A stretch of 64,000 nt of DNA from Bradyrhizobium arachidis. Lineage in GTDB: Bacteria > Pseudomonadota > Alphaproteobacteria > Rhizobiales > Xanthobacteraceae. The notes below the pieces were generated by a model. It was not told the DNA's origin and ran no database searches. It was given only the letters and a program-made list of their open reading frames with translations. Numbering within the stretch: position 1 is the first letter of the stretch; the number at the start of each line of letters is the position of its first letter. The stretch lies in assembly GCF_024758505.1 (NCBI RefSeq), contig NZ_CP077970.1, positions 3,844,001 through 3,908,000 of the forward strand, in the 5' to 3' direction. This document shows positions 10,155-19,031 of this stretch, one piece after another. The translations under genes and the position numbers were made by a program.

Positions 10155-11459
10155 TTACGGTCCCAAGAGCCGGGTGAGGTCGGCATCGCCAGGCGGAATG
10201 CTCGCCAGATCGTCATCAAGCGCGCCCGGCGCCGGTTTCCAGAACGAGCGAAGCAGTGATTTCGTCTTCGCATCGATGTCGAGCGCGGCTTGGACTTCCT
10301 CGACCACTTTCTTGCGCGCGCGCTCGGCCAGATCCCTGTCGTTCTGCTCGAGCGCGTGCTTGTGCTGCTGTCCGTAGGCCGACGCAAGCCAGACGTGGAG
10401 GTTGAGGCTCTTGGCCGCTTCGGGCTGCCGAAGCAGTCGCGTGCCGATCTCGAGAGCTCTGGTGAAGCCCTGGGGCGGCGGTTCGTAGAGCGCAAGGAAC
10501 ACGGCCAGTTCGGTGTCCTGGTCGCCCTGGATTACTTTTTCGGCGTCGGCGTTGCGCCGTTGCGCGGCGTAAACCGTCGCCAGCGCTTGCTTTGCAATCG
10601 GGTCGGCCGGGTCGACACGATTGGCTTCCTGGAGCGCAACGGTCGCGCTCTCCAGATCGTTGTGACGCGCCCGCGCGGTGCCCCAGGCGGTCAGTTGACG
10701 CGAGTTGTTGAGGGCCGTCATCGGCACCGTCAGCAGGGCCGCATCCGCCGACTTCACCGTCGGGTTGGTGGAGTCGACGATCCGTCCGTTGAGGTCGATC
10801 TTCAATCCTTCCCTCAGAGCTGCATCGACCACGGCAGGGCTTGGCCCGTCGATGGTGTCCAGCAGCTTGGTCAGGATCGTTCGCGTGCCGACATAGCCGA
10901 GCCAGAATCCGCCCGGGGCGAAATAGAGAAAGAGCGCGATCGCCAGCAACTGGCCCGACCCGTCCCATCTGAAGCCGGCGTTGTTGATCTTCTCCGCGGC
11001 CTGCCAGAGATAGTGGGGTACGAAGTAGAGCTGCGTCAGGCCGACGCCGACCAGCGTCTTGGTGAGCCAGTCGGAGATGTCTTCGAGATTGGTGTTGACG
11101 CGGCTGGTGGGCGCGGCTGCAGCTGGCGTCTGGCCTGGCGCGGCGCCCTGTTGCGGCGCCGGAGCGGGTGCGGCTTGCGGCCGCGACAAGGTGCGGGGAA
11201 TGCCGAACAGCAACCCGAGCAGCCATCCGCAGACGGTGCTGGCGCAGGCGAACACCATGCTGAGCGCGACGATGCGCAGCGAGTCCAAGCCGCGCGATGG
11301 CAGCGCACCGAGGAACAGCGCAATGAAGCCGGCGATGGCGAAGCCGAAGAAGTAACTCGCGAACCAGTCGAAGATGATCGCGAAGTCTCTGTTCTTGAGC
11401 GCCAGGACCAATCCGCCCGACGACGGTGAATCCTGTGAACCCGGCAATCCGTAAGCCAT
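10155..11459 (-). CDS. Membrane protein with C-terminal TPR-like helices
   Basis: 434 residues. Two hydrophobic helices near the N-terminus (FFGFAIAGFIALFLGAL and VCGWLLGLLFGIP), a Pro/Ala/Gln linker, then further helices (LLAIALFLYFAPGGFWLGYV). The C-terminal third is alpha-helical and resembles tetratricopeptide repeats (TAWGTARARHNDLESATVAL; ADPIAKQALATVYAAQRRNA). The ATG at 11459 was chosen over 11504 because it starts MAYGLPGS just before the first helix. Probably an inner-membrane scaffold with a soluble helical repeat domain; no partner is indicated by the neighbours. Confidence 0.72.
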   Translation of the reverse strand: MAYGLPGSQDSPSSGGLVLALKNRDFAIIFDWFASYFFGFAIAGFIALFLGALPSRGLDSLRIVALSMVFACASTVCGWLLGLLFGIPRTLSRPQAAPAPAPQQGAAPGQTPAAAAPTSRVNTNLEDISDWLTKTLVGVGLTQLYFVPHYLWQAAEKINNAGFRWDGSGQLLAIALFLYFAPGGFWLGYVGTRTILTKLLDTIDGPSPAVVDAALREGLKIDLNGRIVDSTNPTVKSADAALLTVPMTALNNSRQLTAWGTARARHNDLESATVALQEANRVDPADPIAKQALATVYAAQRRNADAEKVIQGDQDTELAVFLALYEPPPQGFTRALEIGTRLLRQPEAAKSLNLHVWLASAYGQQHKHALEQNDRDLAERARKKVVEEVQAALDIDAKTKSLLRSFWKPAPGALDDDLASIPPGDADLTRLLGP

Positions 11460-11587
11460 TTGATGCCCTCGACGAAACGCTGGGCGGCAAAAACGATGGT
11501 CCAAAAAATTTCGGTGACGACGAAACTATCAAAGGTTGTGCTAGCAAACAGCAGCGACCGGCGAATTTCAAGGTGTTTTGGAAAAGA

Positions 11588-11938
11588 TCAGCCGGGATGC
11601 GACGGATTGTACACGCCGCGCCAGCGCCCATAGCGCCACGGCAGATACCAGCGAGCGCCTTGCGGCGCGGCCTCTGGTACGCGGTCGATGCCCGATGTGC
11701 CCAAGGGATTGCAGCGCAACAGCCGCGCGAGCGTCATCCAGCCGCCGGCCCAGAGGCCGTAACGCGCGATCGCCTCGTCGCCATAGGCCGAGCAGGTCGG
11801 CAGGTGCCGGCAGTTGTAGCCGACCAGAGGCGACAGCGTGTGGCGGTAGAGCCAGATCAGCGCGCGGCCGAATCTGCGCGGGAGCTGCAGCACCAGCGTG
11901 AGGGCGGTGGAACCTCGATGTGAGGCTGAATGCTTCAT
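11588..11938 (-). CDS. yidD: Membrane protein insertion efficiency factor YidD
   Basis: 116 residues. Carries the family hallmark: an amphipathic N-terminal helix (LIWLYRHTLSPLVGYNCRHLP), then PTCSAYGDEAIARYGLWAGGWM and LLRCNPLGTSGIDRVPE. YidD is a small inner-membrane-associated protein that helps the YidC/Sec insertase. The frame extends upstream, but the ATG at 11938 (MKHSASHRG) matches the family's N-terminus. In many bacteria it sits between rnpA and yidC; here it is unlinked, as is usual in Bradyrhizobium relatives. Confidence 0.93.
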   Translation of the reverse strand: MKHSASHRGSTALTLVLQLPRRFGRALIWLYRHTLSPLVGYNCRHLPTCSAYGDEAIARYGLWAGGWMTLARLLRCNPLGTSGIDRVPEAAPQGARWYLPWRYGRWRGVYNPSHPG

Positions 11939-12106
11939 GTGCGCCGTGCGGCAATCCTGTGCGACGAGTTGCGCGGTTCCTGCGCAGGGAACAGTAAGCT
12001 GTTGTACGCGCGCCATATTTTGCATGTTTTTAGGGGGCAGTGCAGCAAGTCTCTGTGGACGAGCTGTATTCCCCCGGATACCATTTTTGTGACGTCCATG
12101 TGTAGA

Positions 12107-12124
12107 ATCATACGTCTGTATGAT
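12107..12124. promoter_or_regulatory. Small inverted repeat upstream of the second COG3904 gene
   Basis: ATCATAC and GTATGAT, seven base pairs with a four-base spacer, lie 63 bases before the chosen start of the 12187 gene. It could be an operator or a short mRNA hairpin. Seen directly; function is a guess. Confidence 0.25.
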
Positions 12125-12186
12125 GGACTCATCGGGCACTAACCGGGGATTGTTGGGCTACCTTGGGGCTTGGGGAAGGAACCAGA

Positions 12187-13107
12187 TTGAGACCTCTAAA
12201 GTCGTTCGATCCTCGCAGGTGGTTGTTGGTGGGAACCGCCGCCCTGTGTGTTGCATTGCCCGGCGCAATCGCAACCTCCGGCACGACTGCTCGCGCCGGT
12301 GGCACACTCGAAGAGCGCAAGCTGCCGATGAAGTTCAACTGGGTCGCCTGCGAGCCGGACTGCCGCGGTTGGGTTAGCGCCGTCGGCATCATCACATCAG
12401 ATACGCCGAAAGATTTCGAGGAGTTTGCGCGCGGGCGCCAGCTTGGCGGCGCGACCGTCGTGCTCGACTCCAGCGGCGGCTCGGTCAATGACGCGATCAC
12501 GCTCGGTCGGCGTTTCCGCAATCTGGGCCTGCTGACGACCGTGGGCGTCAGCAATCGCGGCGGGCAGGCGACGCGTCCGACCATCGCACCGGAAGCCTAT
12601 TGCGAATCCATGTGCGCGTTCCTGCTGCTGTCCGGCAAGAAGCGCTACGTGCCGGAAGCCGCGCATGTCCGCGTGCACCAGATCTGGATGGGCGACCGTG
12701 CCGACGATGCCAAGGCCGCGAGCTACAGCGCACAGGATCTGATGATCGTCGAGCGCGACATCGGGCGGCTGGCGAAATACACCTTCGACATGGGCGGTGC
12801 GGGGGACCTCCTGTCGCTCGCGCTGAGCGTTCCGCCGTGGGAAGACCTGCACGAGCTGACGGCCGGGGAGCTGAAGCTCACCAATCTCGTGACCACCGAT
12901 CTCATCGCGGACGTGTTGCCGAATGTGAATCTCGCAGGACCCGCGATGGCCGGCCTCGCGGCGCCCGCGATGGCCGACGCGGCGCCGAAATCGCAGGAAC
13001 GGTTCGCCGATCATCCTGACGTGCAGGCGGCAAAGTCGACCCAGACCGCGGAAGCGCTGGTGCCGACCGGCGGCGTCGCAACGCCGACCACGGCGCCGCA
13101 GAAGTAA
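12187..13107 (+). CDS. ClpP-like periplasmic protein (COG3904 type), paralogue
   Basis: 306 residues. A signal peptide or anchor (WLLVGTAALCVALPGAIA) precedes a ClpP-like region: TVVLDSSGGSVNDAITLGRR, a spacer, then AYCESMCAFLLLSGKKRYVP with a candidate Ser nucleophile (CESMCAF), and HVRVHQIW supplying a possible His. It is the same architecture as the 1992 gene with different flanks. Start: TTG at 12187, preceded by GGAAGGA; an in-frame TTG at 12163 is the alternative. The C-terminus is Ala/Pro-rich and probably disordered. Substrate and activity unknown. Confidence 0.78.
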   Translation: MRPLKSFDPRRWLLVGTAALCVALPGAIATSGTTARAGGTLEERKLPMKFNWVACEPDCRGWVSAVGIITSDTPKDFEEFARGRQLGGATVVLDSSGGSVNDAITLGRRFRNLGLLTTVGVSNRGGQATRPTIAPEAYCESMCAFLLLSGKKRYVPEAAHVRVHQIWMGDRADDAKAASYSAQDLMIVERDIGRLAKYTFDMGGAGDLLSLALSVPPWEDLHELTAGELKLTNLVTTDLIADVLPNVNLAGPAMAGLAAPAMADAAPKSQERFADHPDVQAAKSTQTAEALVPTGGVATPTTAPQK

Positions 13108-13118
13108 CTCCAAACTCG

Positions 13119-13235
13119 GTCATTCCGGGGCGCGCAAAGCGCGAACCCGGTATCTCGATCCGTAACCTAACCTCTGGATTCTCCGATGCGCAATTGCGCA
13201 TCTGAGGTTCTCGCTGACGCGAGCCCCGGAATGAC
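13119..13235. repeat. Palindromic intergenic repeat
   Basis: Perfect 13-bp arms (GTCATTCCGGGGC at 13119-13131 and its complement at 13223-13235) bound a 117-bp element with internal short palindromes (GCGCAAAGCGC). This is the style of the abundant REP/MITE-like elements of Bradyrhizobium. It sits between two convergent genes and may act as a bidirectional terminator. Confidence 0.75.
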
Positions 13236-13247
13236 GAACCTGCAGAA

Positions 13248-13703
13248 TCAGCCCTGCGCCGTAGCCGGCTGCTTCGCCTTGGCCTCGATCTGGCCGATCG
13301 CATCGACCACGGCATCGAAGGTCAGCAGCGTCGAGGCGTGGCGCGCCTTGTAGTCACGGACCGGCTCGAGGAACTTGATCTCGGCCCATTTTCCGTCCGG
13401 CGGGGCGCCGTTTTCTTTCAGCATCTTGCGAACGGTTTCGCGTAACTCACGGAGTTCGCTCGCGGTCGAGCCGACGACCTGACTTGCCATGATGGATGAG
13501 GAGGCCTGTCCAAGCGCGCAGGCCTTCACGTCATGGGCGAAGTCGGTGACGGTGTCCCCACTCATCTTGAGATCGACCTTCACGGTCGAGCCGCACAGCT
13601 TGGAATGGGCCGTTGCGGTCGCATCGGGGTCGGAAAGCCGGCCCAGACGGGGGATATTCCCGGCCAGTTCGATGATCCGCTTGTTATAGATGTCGTTCAG
13701 CAT
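13248..13703 (-). CDS. IscU/SufU-like iron-sulfur scaffold protein, third Cys missing
   Basis: 151 residues starting MLNDIYNKRIIELAGN. It follows the U-type scaffold pattern: first ligand in KLCGS (Cys37), second in KACALGQASSS (Cys62). Where IscU/SufU proteins have the third cysteine (HCS...), this one has RHAS, so Ala123 replaces it. Classical scaffolds need all three plus Asp to build a 2Fe-2S cluster, so the protein may be a specialised or regulatory U-type protein. The frame extends upstream to 13928 but that part has no homology feel. It lies divergently beside folE, an arrangement I associate with rhizobia. Confidence 0.82.
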   Translation of the reverse strand: MLNDIYNKRIIELAGNIPRLGRLSDPDATATAHSKLCGSTVKVDLKMSGDTVTDFAHDVKACALGQASSSIMASQVVGSTASELRELRETVRKMLKENGAPPDGKWAEIKFLEPVRDYKARHASTLLTFDAVVDAIGQIEAKAKQPATAQG

Positions 13704-13960
13704 GTCATGGAGTCCGAGGCGCAGCTTGCGGCTTCCTGAGGGATCGGTCTTGGCGGCCGCCGTCCTCGGTCCTATATAGGGTCGGAACTGGCGGAAAAAC
13801 AGTCCAGCCGTGCAGCAGCGGTGGTCCAGAACCACGCCCGCAGCGCTAAGGTAAAGGACCGCTCGGCGCCAGGATCGGTTATTCTCTTCAGGCGTCCGGC
13901 GGCATTCCGCCCCGTCTGCCGGTGACACTCCGGCCGAAAGGCCGGTCGAACGGAGTTGAC

Positions 13961-14653
13961 ATGGACGCGTTGATCAAGCCCATCCGCCCCAACAAGCCTT
14001 CTGACAAGCAGCCCGAGGGCCGCCCCGCAGAGCTCGATCCTGCGGAATTCCTTGCGGCCGCCGTCCGTGCCGACCAGCCGCGCCCCGCGCGCGCCGAGGC
14101 CGAGCACGCCGTGAAGACGCTGCTCGCCTATATCGGCGAGAACACCGAGCGCGAGGGCCTGTTGGATACGCCGCGCCGCGTGGTCGAGGCGTTTGACGAA
14201 CTCTACCAGGGCTACCACCAGTGCCCGGCCGAGGTGCTCGACCGCACCTTTGGCGAGACTGCCGGCTATGACGACTTCGTGCTGGTGCGCGACATCGAAT
14301 TCACCTCGCAATGCGAGCATCACATGATGCCGTTCTACGGCAAGGCGCACATCGCCTATACGCCGGTCGAGCGCGTCGTGGGCCTTTCGAAGCTTGCGCG
14401 GCTGACGGACATTTTTGCCCGCCGGCTCCAGACCCAGGAGCACCTGACCGCGCAGATCGCGGCCGCGATCGACGAGGTGTTGAAGCCGCGCGGCGTCGCC
14501 GTGCTGATCGAGGCCGAGCATACCTGCATGTCGGTGCGCGGTGTCGCCAAGCATGGTGCATCGACGTTCACCAGCCGCTTCACGGGCATGTTCCGCGACA
14601 ACCCGGCGGAGCAGGCTCGCTTCCTGTCTTTGGTGCGAGGCTTACAGCGCTGA
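13961..14653 (+). CDS. folE: GTP cyclohydrolase I
   Basis: 230 residues; converts GTP to 7,8-dihydroneopterin triphosphate at the head of folate (and queuosine) synthesis, as a cytosolic homodecamer. The zinc and active-site motifs are intact: [31 protein letters not shown] and TSRFTGMF. The ATG at 13961 follows CGGAG. The first 50 residues are an unconserved extension common in Rhizobiales. hisI follows 27 bases later, so they are probably co-transcribed. Confidence 0.97.
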   Translation: MDALIKPIRPNKPSDKQPEGRPAELDPAEFLAAAVRADQPRPARAEAEHAVKTLLAYIGENTEREGLLDTPRRVVEAFDELYQGYHQCPAEVLDRTFGETAGYDDFVLVRDIEFTSQCEHHMMPFYGKAHIAYTPVERVVGLSKLARLTDIFARRLQTQEHLTAQIAAAIDEVLKPRGVAVLIEAEHTCMSVRGVAKHGASTFTSRFTGMFRDNPAEQARFLSLVRGLQR

Positions 14654-14680
14654 TCCTCGCCGGTAACTAGCGAGGGTCTT

Positions 14681-15103
14681 GTGTCCGCTCATTCCCACGA
14701 CATCGAGGAAGGCCTCGACTTCCGGCCCAAATTCGACGCCGCCGGTCTCGTCACCGTCGTTGCAACAGACGCCGCGACGGGCGACCTGCTGATGGTCGCC
14801 CACATGAATGACGAGGCCCTGCGCAAGACGATTGCGACCGGCGAGGCCTGGTATTTCAGCCGCTCGCGCAACGCCTTGTGGCGAAAAGGTGAGAGCTCGG
14901 GTCAGACCCAGCGCGTCGTCGAGATGCGTACCGATTGCGACCAGGACGCGGTCTGGATCCGCGTCGAGCAGGTCGGCGCGGCCTGTCACACCGGCCGCAG
15001 GTCTTGCTTCTATCGCAAGGTTGAGCCCCAAGGCGGCATTGCGAAGCTCGTCTTCGTGGACGCCGAGCGGCTGTTCGATCCGGACAAGGTCTACAAGAAG
15101 TAG
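14681..15103 (+). CDS. hisI: Phosphoribosyl-AMP cyclohydrolase
   Basis: 140 residues catalysing the third step of histidine synthesis, opening PR-AMP to ProFAR. Zinc/magnesium motifs are present: DCDQDAVW and [10 protein letters not shown], with the family [11 protein letters not shown] before them. It is the stand-alone HisI form without the HisE domain. It starts at GTG (14681) preceded by GAGGG. It pairs with folE just upstream, and the insertion at 15.1 kb begins 33 bases after its stop. Confidence 0.97.
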   Translation: MSAHSHDIEEGLDFRPKFDAAGLVTVVATDAATGDLLMVAHMNDEALRKTIATGEAWYFSRSRNALWRKGESSGQTQRVVEMRTDCDQDAVWIRVEQVGAACHTGRRSCFYRKVEPQGGIAKLVFVDAERLFDPDKVYKK

Positions 15104-15136
15104 GCCGCGGCCGCCCCGGGGGCGCAAAACCACTCC

Positions 15137-15151
15137 TTAACCCCGCATTAA
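15137..15151. repeat. Left copy of 15-bp direct repeat bounding an insertion (possible attL)
   Basis: TTAACCCCGCATTAA is identical to 19839-19853. GGGGGCGCAAA also precedes both copies (15118-15128 and 19817-19827). The copies bracket exactly the low-GC segment that ends in a truncated integrase, suggesting attachment-site or target duplication. The same 15 bases fit TTAA-N7-TTAA, the CtrA consensus, so the right copy may be a promoter element that was duplicated here. Confidence 0.55.
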
Positions 15152-15364
15152 TGCCTAATCTCGCAATAAGTATTTGATGTTGCTTTATTATTTATCGAAC
15201 TATGACTCGTAAAGCTAGCGCCCAGCTAGGCTTTTGAGCGATGCGCCGCAAGGGCCAAGGGGCCGACCAAAACTGACCTCCTAAGCACTGACACGTTTGT
15301 GCAATTTAGACCAAGTTACCCACCCGCTTCCTGCCCACCATGATGCGGGCTGTCACGGTGCGCT

Positions 15365-16231
15365 ATGGTTCAGCCCAGCGTGGTCGGTGGCCTTGAAGGG
15401 ATTTGTCGGGTGTCAGAAGTAGATGATTATTTAGCAGCACTGCAGAAGTTTCGTGAGTACTACGACTTCCTCGTCAAAGTGCATGATGCAGCCCGGAAGC
15501 AAACCGTAGAACCACGGAGGGGGTGGGCAAATGTGCTGTTGTTTCGTCTGACCGTGGCCGCAACGAGTATCCTGAAGCTGACGTCCCCGAGCGAGGAAAC
15601 CGAAAAGGAGGCTGGCATTGAATGGTTCGTACTTGATCATCCCTCAATCGCCGTGATCGGCAGGATGATAGTCGATGCGGCCATATTGTTCGGATATATT
15701 TCTGACCTGCATATCGCAAACGATGAATGGGAATTGCGTATGCACATACTTGAGCTTCACGACATCACCTCGCGCGGTCGCATATCGGGGCATCTGGACA
15801 AGATGAAACTCGGTGATGAAGATGGACTCGAAAATGAAAAACGGCAGGAAAGAAAACGTACTCTCAGAAAGCTGATTTCCGAATCACCTCAATTCAAGGC
15901 GCTCGACCAGGAGCGGCAGAAGAAGATAGTAGATGGAAGCGAGGTCTATCTAAGAGGTCTTCGTGCTGCTGTTCGCGAAATGGGTCAAGACGTCAATCAC
16001 TTTGACGCAATCTGGGCGAACACTTCAAATTTCGTGCACACACATCCGGCCAGCCATTCGCGATCCGAAGCGCTGTTTGTCGATCAAGCTGCCAATACCC
16101 TTGATTTAAAGAACCAGTTTTTGCAGATGGACGTCGTGCTCGATTACTGCGCAGGCTGGCTTAAGTTCGTTGTTGAACGGACGTTCCTGCTATACCCAGA
16201 ATTGTTCCTCAAGGGAGAAAGGAAGCACTAA
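15365..16231 (+). CDS. Hypothetical protein of the insertion
   Basis: 288 residues, largely alpha-helical and soluble, with one hydrophobic helix near residues 95-112. The motif SNFVHTHPASHSR recalls helical proteins of the DUF5677 kind, but I would not assign it. Base composition is clearly more AT-rich than the surrounding core genes and codon use differs, supporting transfer. It converges on the mrr-like gene. The 260 bases before it contain the direct repeat at 15137 and no other gene. Confidence 0.6.
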   Translation: MVQPSVVGGLEGICRVSEVDDYLAALQKFREYYDFLVKVHDAARKQTVEPRRGWANVLLFRLTVAATSILKLTSPSEETEKEAGIEWFVLDHPSIAVIGRMIVDAAILFGYISDLHIANDEWELRMHILELHDITSRGRISGHLDKMKLGDEDGLENEKRQERKRTLRKLISESPQFKALDQERQKKIVDGSEVYLRGLRAAVREMGQDVNHFDAIWANTSNFVHTHPASHSRSEALFVDQAANTLDLKNQFLQMDVVLDYCAGWLKFVVERTFLLYPELFLKGERKH

Positions 16232-16321
16232 CAATTGGGGCAGCCGTTGCGGCTGCACGTAGTCGCCATCTTGGAGGACGACATGAAACGGTTTCTCTTC
16301 ATCGTCGCTGCGCTCGCGGCC

Positions 16322-17266
16322 TCAGTCGTCCATTTCTTCGAAATAGTCCAAGTCGATTCGCTTGAGTTCAATGGTCCGCTCGGTACGAACTCCCACGCCG
16401 TATTGCATCATCAGTCTGGTGAGTTCGTTGCCGTCAACCAGGATAATCTTCTGAGGGATGCGCAAGGCAAACTCGGAAGCGCCGCGCGTGAATGAACTGG
16501 TTGTAACGAAAACTCCCTTGGTCGCTCCTTGTCCGACCAACGCCCCGGCGAATTGCTGGATGCGCTCCCGGCCTACGGTATTATCCGATGCATACCTTTT
16601 CGCTTGAATGTAAACTACGTCGAGCCCTAGCGGGTCTTCGTTGACTATGCCATCAATTCCCTCGTCACCGCTCTTTCCAAGCCGTTGAACAACGCTGGCG
16701 CGACTTCCGCCGTATCCCATCGCTATGATCAGATCGACGACGAGGCGCTCGAAGAGCGCCGGTGACAACTCCAAGACGCGTGCGAGTAATTGTGTCCTGA
16801 GGCTTGCCGAGATCGTGTCCTCGGCGGCTTGAAGGGTTTCTTCTGGTGTTGCGGACGACAGTTCAACGATTGACTGTTGTTTTTCTACCTGATCAGATTC
16901 CTCTGCTTCACCGGATTCAACCCGTGGTGTTTGGAACGCCAGAAACTCAGCAAATTGGCGGAGAGTACGTGCGTCCACGCGATCCGGGTTTTGTTTGAGG
17001 AGTTCTCTGCCCCTGTCGGTGACTACGAAATGGGAGCGTCTGGTTCGCTTGAGTGCGCCAGCCTTGTCGAGATAGGTGCGTGCCCAATGAACCCGATTAG
17101 CAAATACCCTCTGCTTGCCGCTTGGGAGTAGAAGCTCCCGATTCTCAGGGGTCAGATGAAACTCGTCTGCCAAGGCATCGATAGCCGCGTTTATGTTCCT
17201 CTCCTGACCGTCAGCCCCGAAAGCTAACAAGGGCCTCATGAGAGACTGATAGTCTGGGACTGACAA
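16322..17266 (-). CDS. mrr: Mrr-type restriction endonuclease
   Basis: 314 residues. The N-terminal winged-helix part (residues 1-95, MSVPDYQSLMRPLL ... FVVTDRGRELL) is the Mrr_N recognition domain. The C-terminal Mrr_cat domain has FERLVVDLIIAMGYGG, GDEGIDGI (Asp205) and VVYIQAKRY (Gln221-x-Lys223), the D-QxK nuclease core. Mrr enzymes cut DNA with foreign modification, a type IV restriction activity. Full length with catalytic residues present, so likely functional although the element around it is decayed. Confidence 0.9.
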   Translation of the reverse strand: MSVPDYQSLMRPLLAFGADGQERNINAAIDALADEFHLTPENRELLLPSGKQRVFANRVHWARTYLDKAGALKRTRRSHFVVTDRGRELLKQNPDRVDARTLRQFAEFLAFQTPRVESGEAEESDQVEKQQSIVELSSATPEETLQAAEDTISASLRTQLLARVLELSPALFERLVVDLIIAMGYGGSRASVVQRLGKSGDEGIDGIVNEDPLGLDVVYIQAKRYASDNTVGRERIQQFAGALVGQGATKGVFVTTSSFTRGASEFALRIPQKIILVDGNELTRLMMQYGVGVRTERTIELKRIDLDYFEEMDD

Positions 17267-17437
17267 ACGAAGCCCTCCAATCGCAGGTCGACACTACCTT
17301 ATGGCATACGGTGGCGATGGCGACCTTGTCGAGTCACTCATCATTATACAGTAGCTGCCCTTCCTCTTGGAAGGTTCTGTCCGTGCGGTAGTTGGGGGAC
17401 AAGTGGACATCAACGGTGTCTGAGCCGAGCCGATCGC

Positions 17438-17785
17438 TTAGAAACGGGGGGCGGCCCGATATTGTGTTGGCTCTTCGAAGCGTTCTCTTTCCAATAGACT
17501 ACGGGTGTTCCGTTCAATCTGGGCAAAAAAGAAGATGCCGCCCGCCACTGATGACGAAAGAACAAATCCTAAAATTGCGCCCATGATAATCCCGAACACG
17601 ACTCCGGCATTCGCTACGTGGCCGAAGCCTTGCAAATTGATGTCAACGTTGGCAACTCCGAAAACGGGCGGAAGAATCAAGCCGTAGAACGCGCCGTAAA
17701 TTCCTCCGACAAGGGTACCGAAAAATATCGAAAGCACCGCCATCAGTTCGGCAATTCCCATCACCAACCTTCGAAAAGAAGTCAT
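17438..17785 (-). CDS. Small membrane protein of the insertion
   Basis: 115 residues with two or three hydrophobic segments (MAVLSIFFGTLVGGIYGAF; VVFGIIMGAILGFVL; GGIFFFAQI) and glycine-rich turns. It overlaps the upstream 88-residue gene by the four bases ATGA (17782-17785), so the pair is translationally coupled. Function unknown. Confidence 0.6.
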   Translation of the reverse strand: MTSFRRLVMGIAELMAVLSIFFGTLVGGIYGAFYGLILPPVFGVANVDINLQGFGHVANAGVVFGIIMGAILGFVLSSSVAGGIFFFAQIERNTRSLLERERFEEPTQYRAAPRF

Positions 17786-18048
17786 CTTAACCCTCCAGTT
17801 TGCGCGTTCTCCTTCCGCTTGCGCGACTGCGTGAACAGCTCCTGCAACGCAACGCTCATGAATGAGTTGAGCGCCTGAATCGCCTGCGAGCGGTCGGGAA
17901 ACGAGCCGCCCATGCCGCCCAAAGGCTGACCGTTGACGTTGATGATGCCGTTATCGTAGTCGACAATCTCGAGCGTGAGCTTGAGACCCGCGTCGCGCGG
18001 TGTCGGTTCAATGGTGACCGACTCTTGTACCAAGGTTTTCATTGACAT
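17782..18048 (-). CDS. Small hypothetical protein coupled to membrane protein
   Basis: 88 residues, soluble, mixed beta/alpha: KLTLEIVDYDNGIINVNGQP then a C-terminal helix AIQALNSFMSVALQELF and a basic tail. Start ATG at 18048 behind GAGGAGA. Its stop overlaps the next gene's start (ATGA). The strand followed by a glycine-rich PLGGMGGSF loop is distinctive but I do not know the family. Confidence 0.6.
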   Translation of the reverse strand: MSMKTLVQESVTIEPTPRDAGLKLTLEIVDYDNGIINVNGQPLGGMGGSFPDRSQAIQALNSFMSVALQELFTQSRKRKENAQTGGLR

Positions 18049-18093
18049 ATAGGTCTCCTCGTTTTGTCACTGAGCAAGCGACGCTCAGCGTAG

Positions 18094-18561
18094 TCATTCA
18101 ACGTAGGTTTTGAACGCGCCTGAAACGGCACGGCACCATTCACCCGGTCCGCGACCAGCTTCTGCCTGTTGATCTTTTAAGTGACGAGCAAGATCGGAGG
18201 CATCAGGCGGAGCCTTGGTCATAATAGCGTGCGCCATATTGATCAGTATATCCGGCTGCTTGGTGGTGCAGATGGCGCGATGAACGTGCAGAGTAATAAC
18301 GAACAAAGCGCGCTGATCAGAGTTCATTCCGTTGAGGTCGAAAGTCATATGAGGAGTGACTTGCGCAGGAGCCGGGGCTTCCTTCAGCTTTTGAACCAAA
18401 GCCTTGGTGATTTCGTCCTGCAGTGGCGGTGTCACTATCGGTTGGGCGTCCTGCACGGCACCACGGATGGCGTCGTAGGCCGAGTTAGGAATGGTCGGGG
18501 TGAGTTGCGCATTGGCCGTGCCCATCATGAGCATGGTGAATGCGATAGTTAGATACTTCAT
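18094..18561 (-). CDS. Exported hypothetical protein of the insertion
   Basis: 155 residues with a clear signal peptide (MKYLTIAFTMLMMGTANAQ). The mature protein has two cysteines (RAICTTKQ, GEWCRAV) that could pair in the periplasm. It runs in the same direction as the two coupled genes downstream of it. No family recognised. Confidence 0.6.
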   Translation of the reverse strand: MKYLTIAFTMLMMGTANAQLTPTIPNSAYDAIRGAVQDAQPIVTPPLQDEITKALVQKLKEAPAPAQVTPHMTFDLNGMNSDQRALFVITLHVHRAICTTKQPDILINMAHAIMTKAPPDASDLARHLKDQQAEAGRGPGEWCRAVSGAFKTYVE

Positions 18562-18629
18562 GGTTCCTTAGTTTCCTTGATGATCGACACAAGCGGAGGC
18601 AGTTGTTAGCTTCGCAAACAGTTTTCAGA

Positions 18630-18917
18630 TCAGATGGCCCTGAGATCGTCGGCGGTGAGTCCGATCCGGAGGGCGAGGCGGAGAAGCTTCGCGACCGGGG
18701 CGGCGACGGGTGCCGTTCCGTTGGCGTAGCGCTGCGACTGGCGGTGTGACACGCCGAGATGTTCAGCGGAACCGACGATTGAAAGGCCGAGTTTGTTGAG
18801 CGCGGCGCGGTATTCCGCGGTGGTCATCTCGTCGTAGGGCTTCTTGTGGTTACGCGCCTTGGCAAGTTGGGCGCGGAGCGCATCGCGCTCGGCCTTGAGT
18901 TCGTCGTACGTGGTCAA
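18630..18917 (-). CDS. Small HTH DNA-binding protein
   Basis: 95 residues. An N-terminal coiled coil (YDELKAERDALRAQLAKAR) precedes a helix-turn-helix region (YRAALNKLGLSIVGSAEHLGVSHRQSQRYANG) of XRE/phage-repressor character. Likely a regulator of the mobile element. It is the first gene of the leftward set after the integrase remnant. Confidence 0.65.
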   Translation of the reverse strand: MTTYDELKAERDALRAQLAKARNHKKPYDEMTTAEYRAALNKLGLSIVGSAEHLGVSHRQSQRYANGTAPVAAPVAKLLRLALRIGLTADDLRAI

Positions 18918-19031
18918 TGTCGTGGTGCCTGTGATTTTGGGACGTCGTTGAGTCGTATATGTCAGGCCGTCGTATGCGCCGTCTTGTCCGATCGCGCCAA
19001 AGACTTGTGATCCCGAGCCAACTTTAGGTTC

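Noticed and set aside
16235..16495. Small plus-strand frame with a signal-like start between the 15365 gene and mrr
   Set aside because: The start resembles a signal peptide, but most of the frame overlaps the end of mrr antisense and the rest has no protein character.
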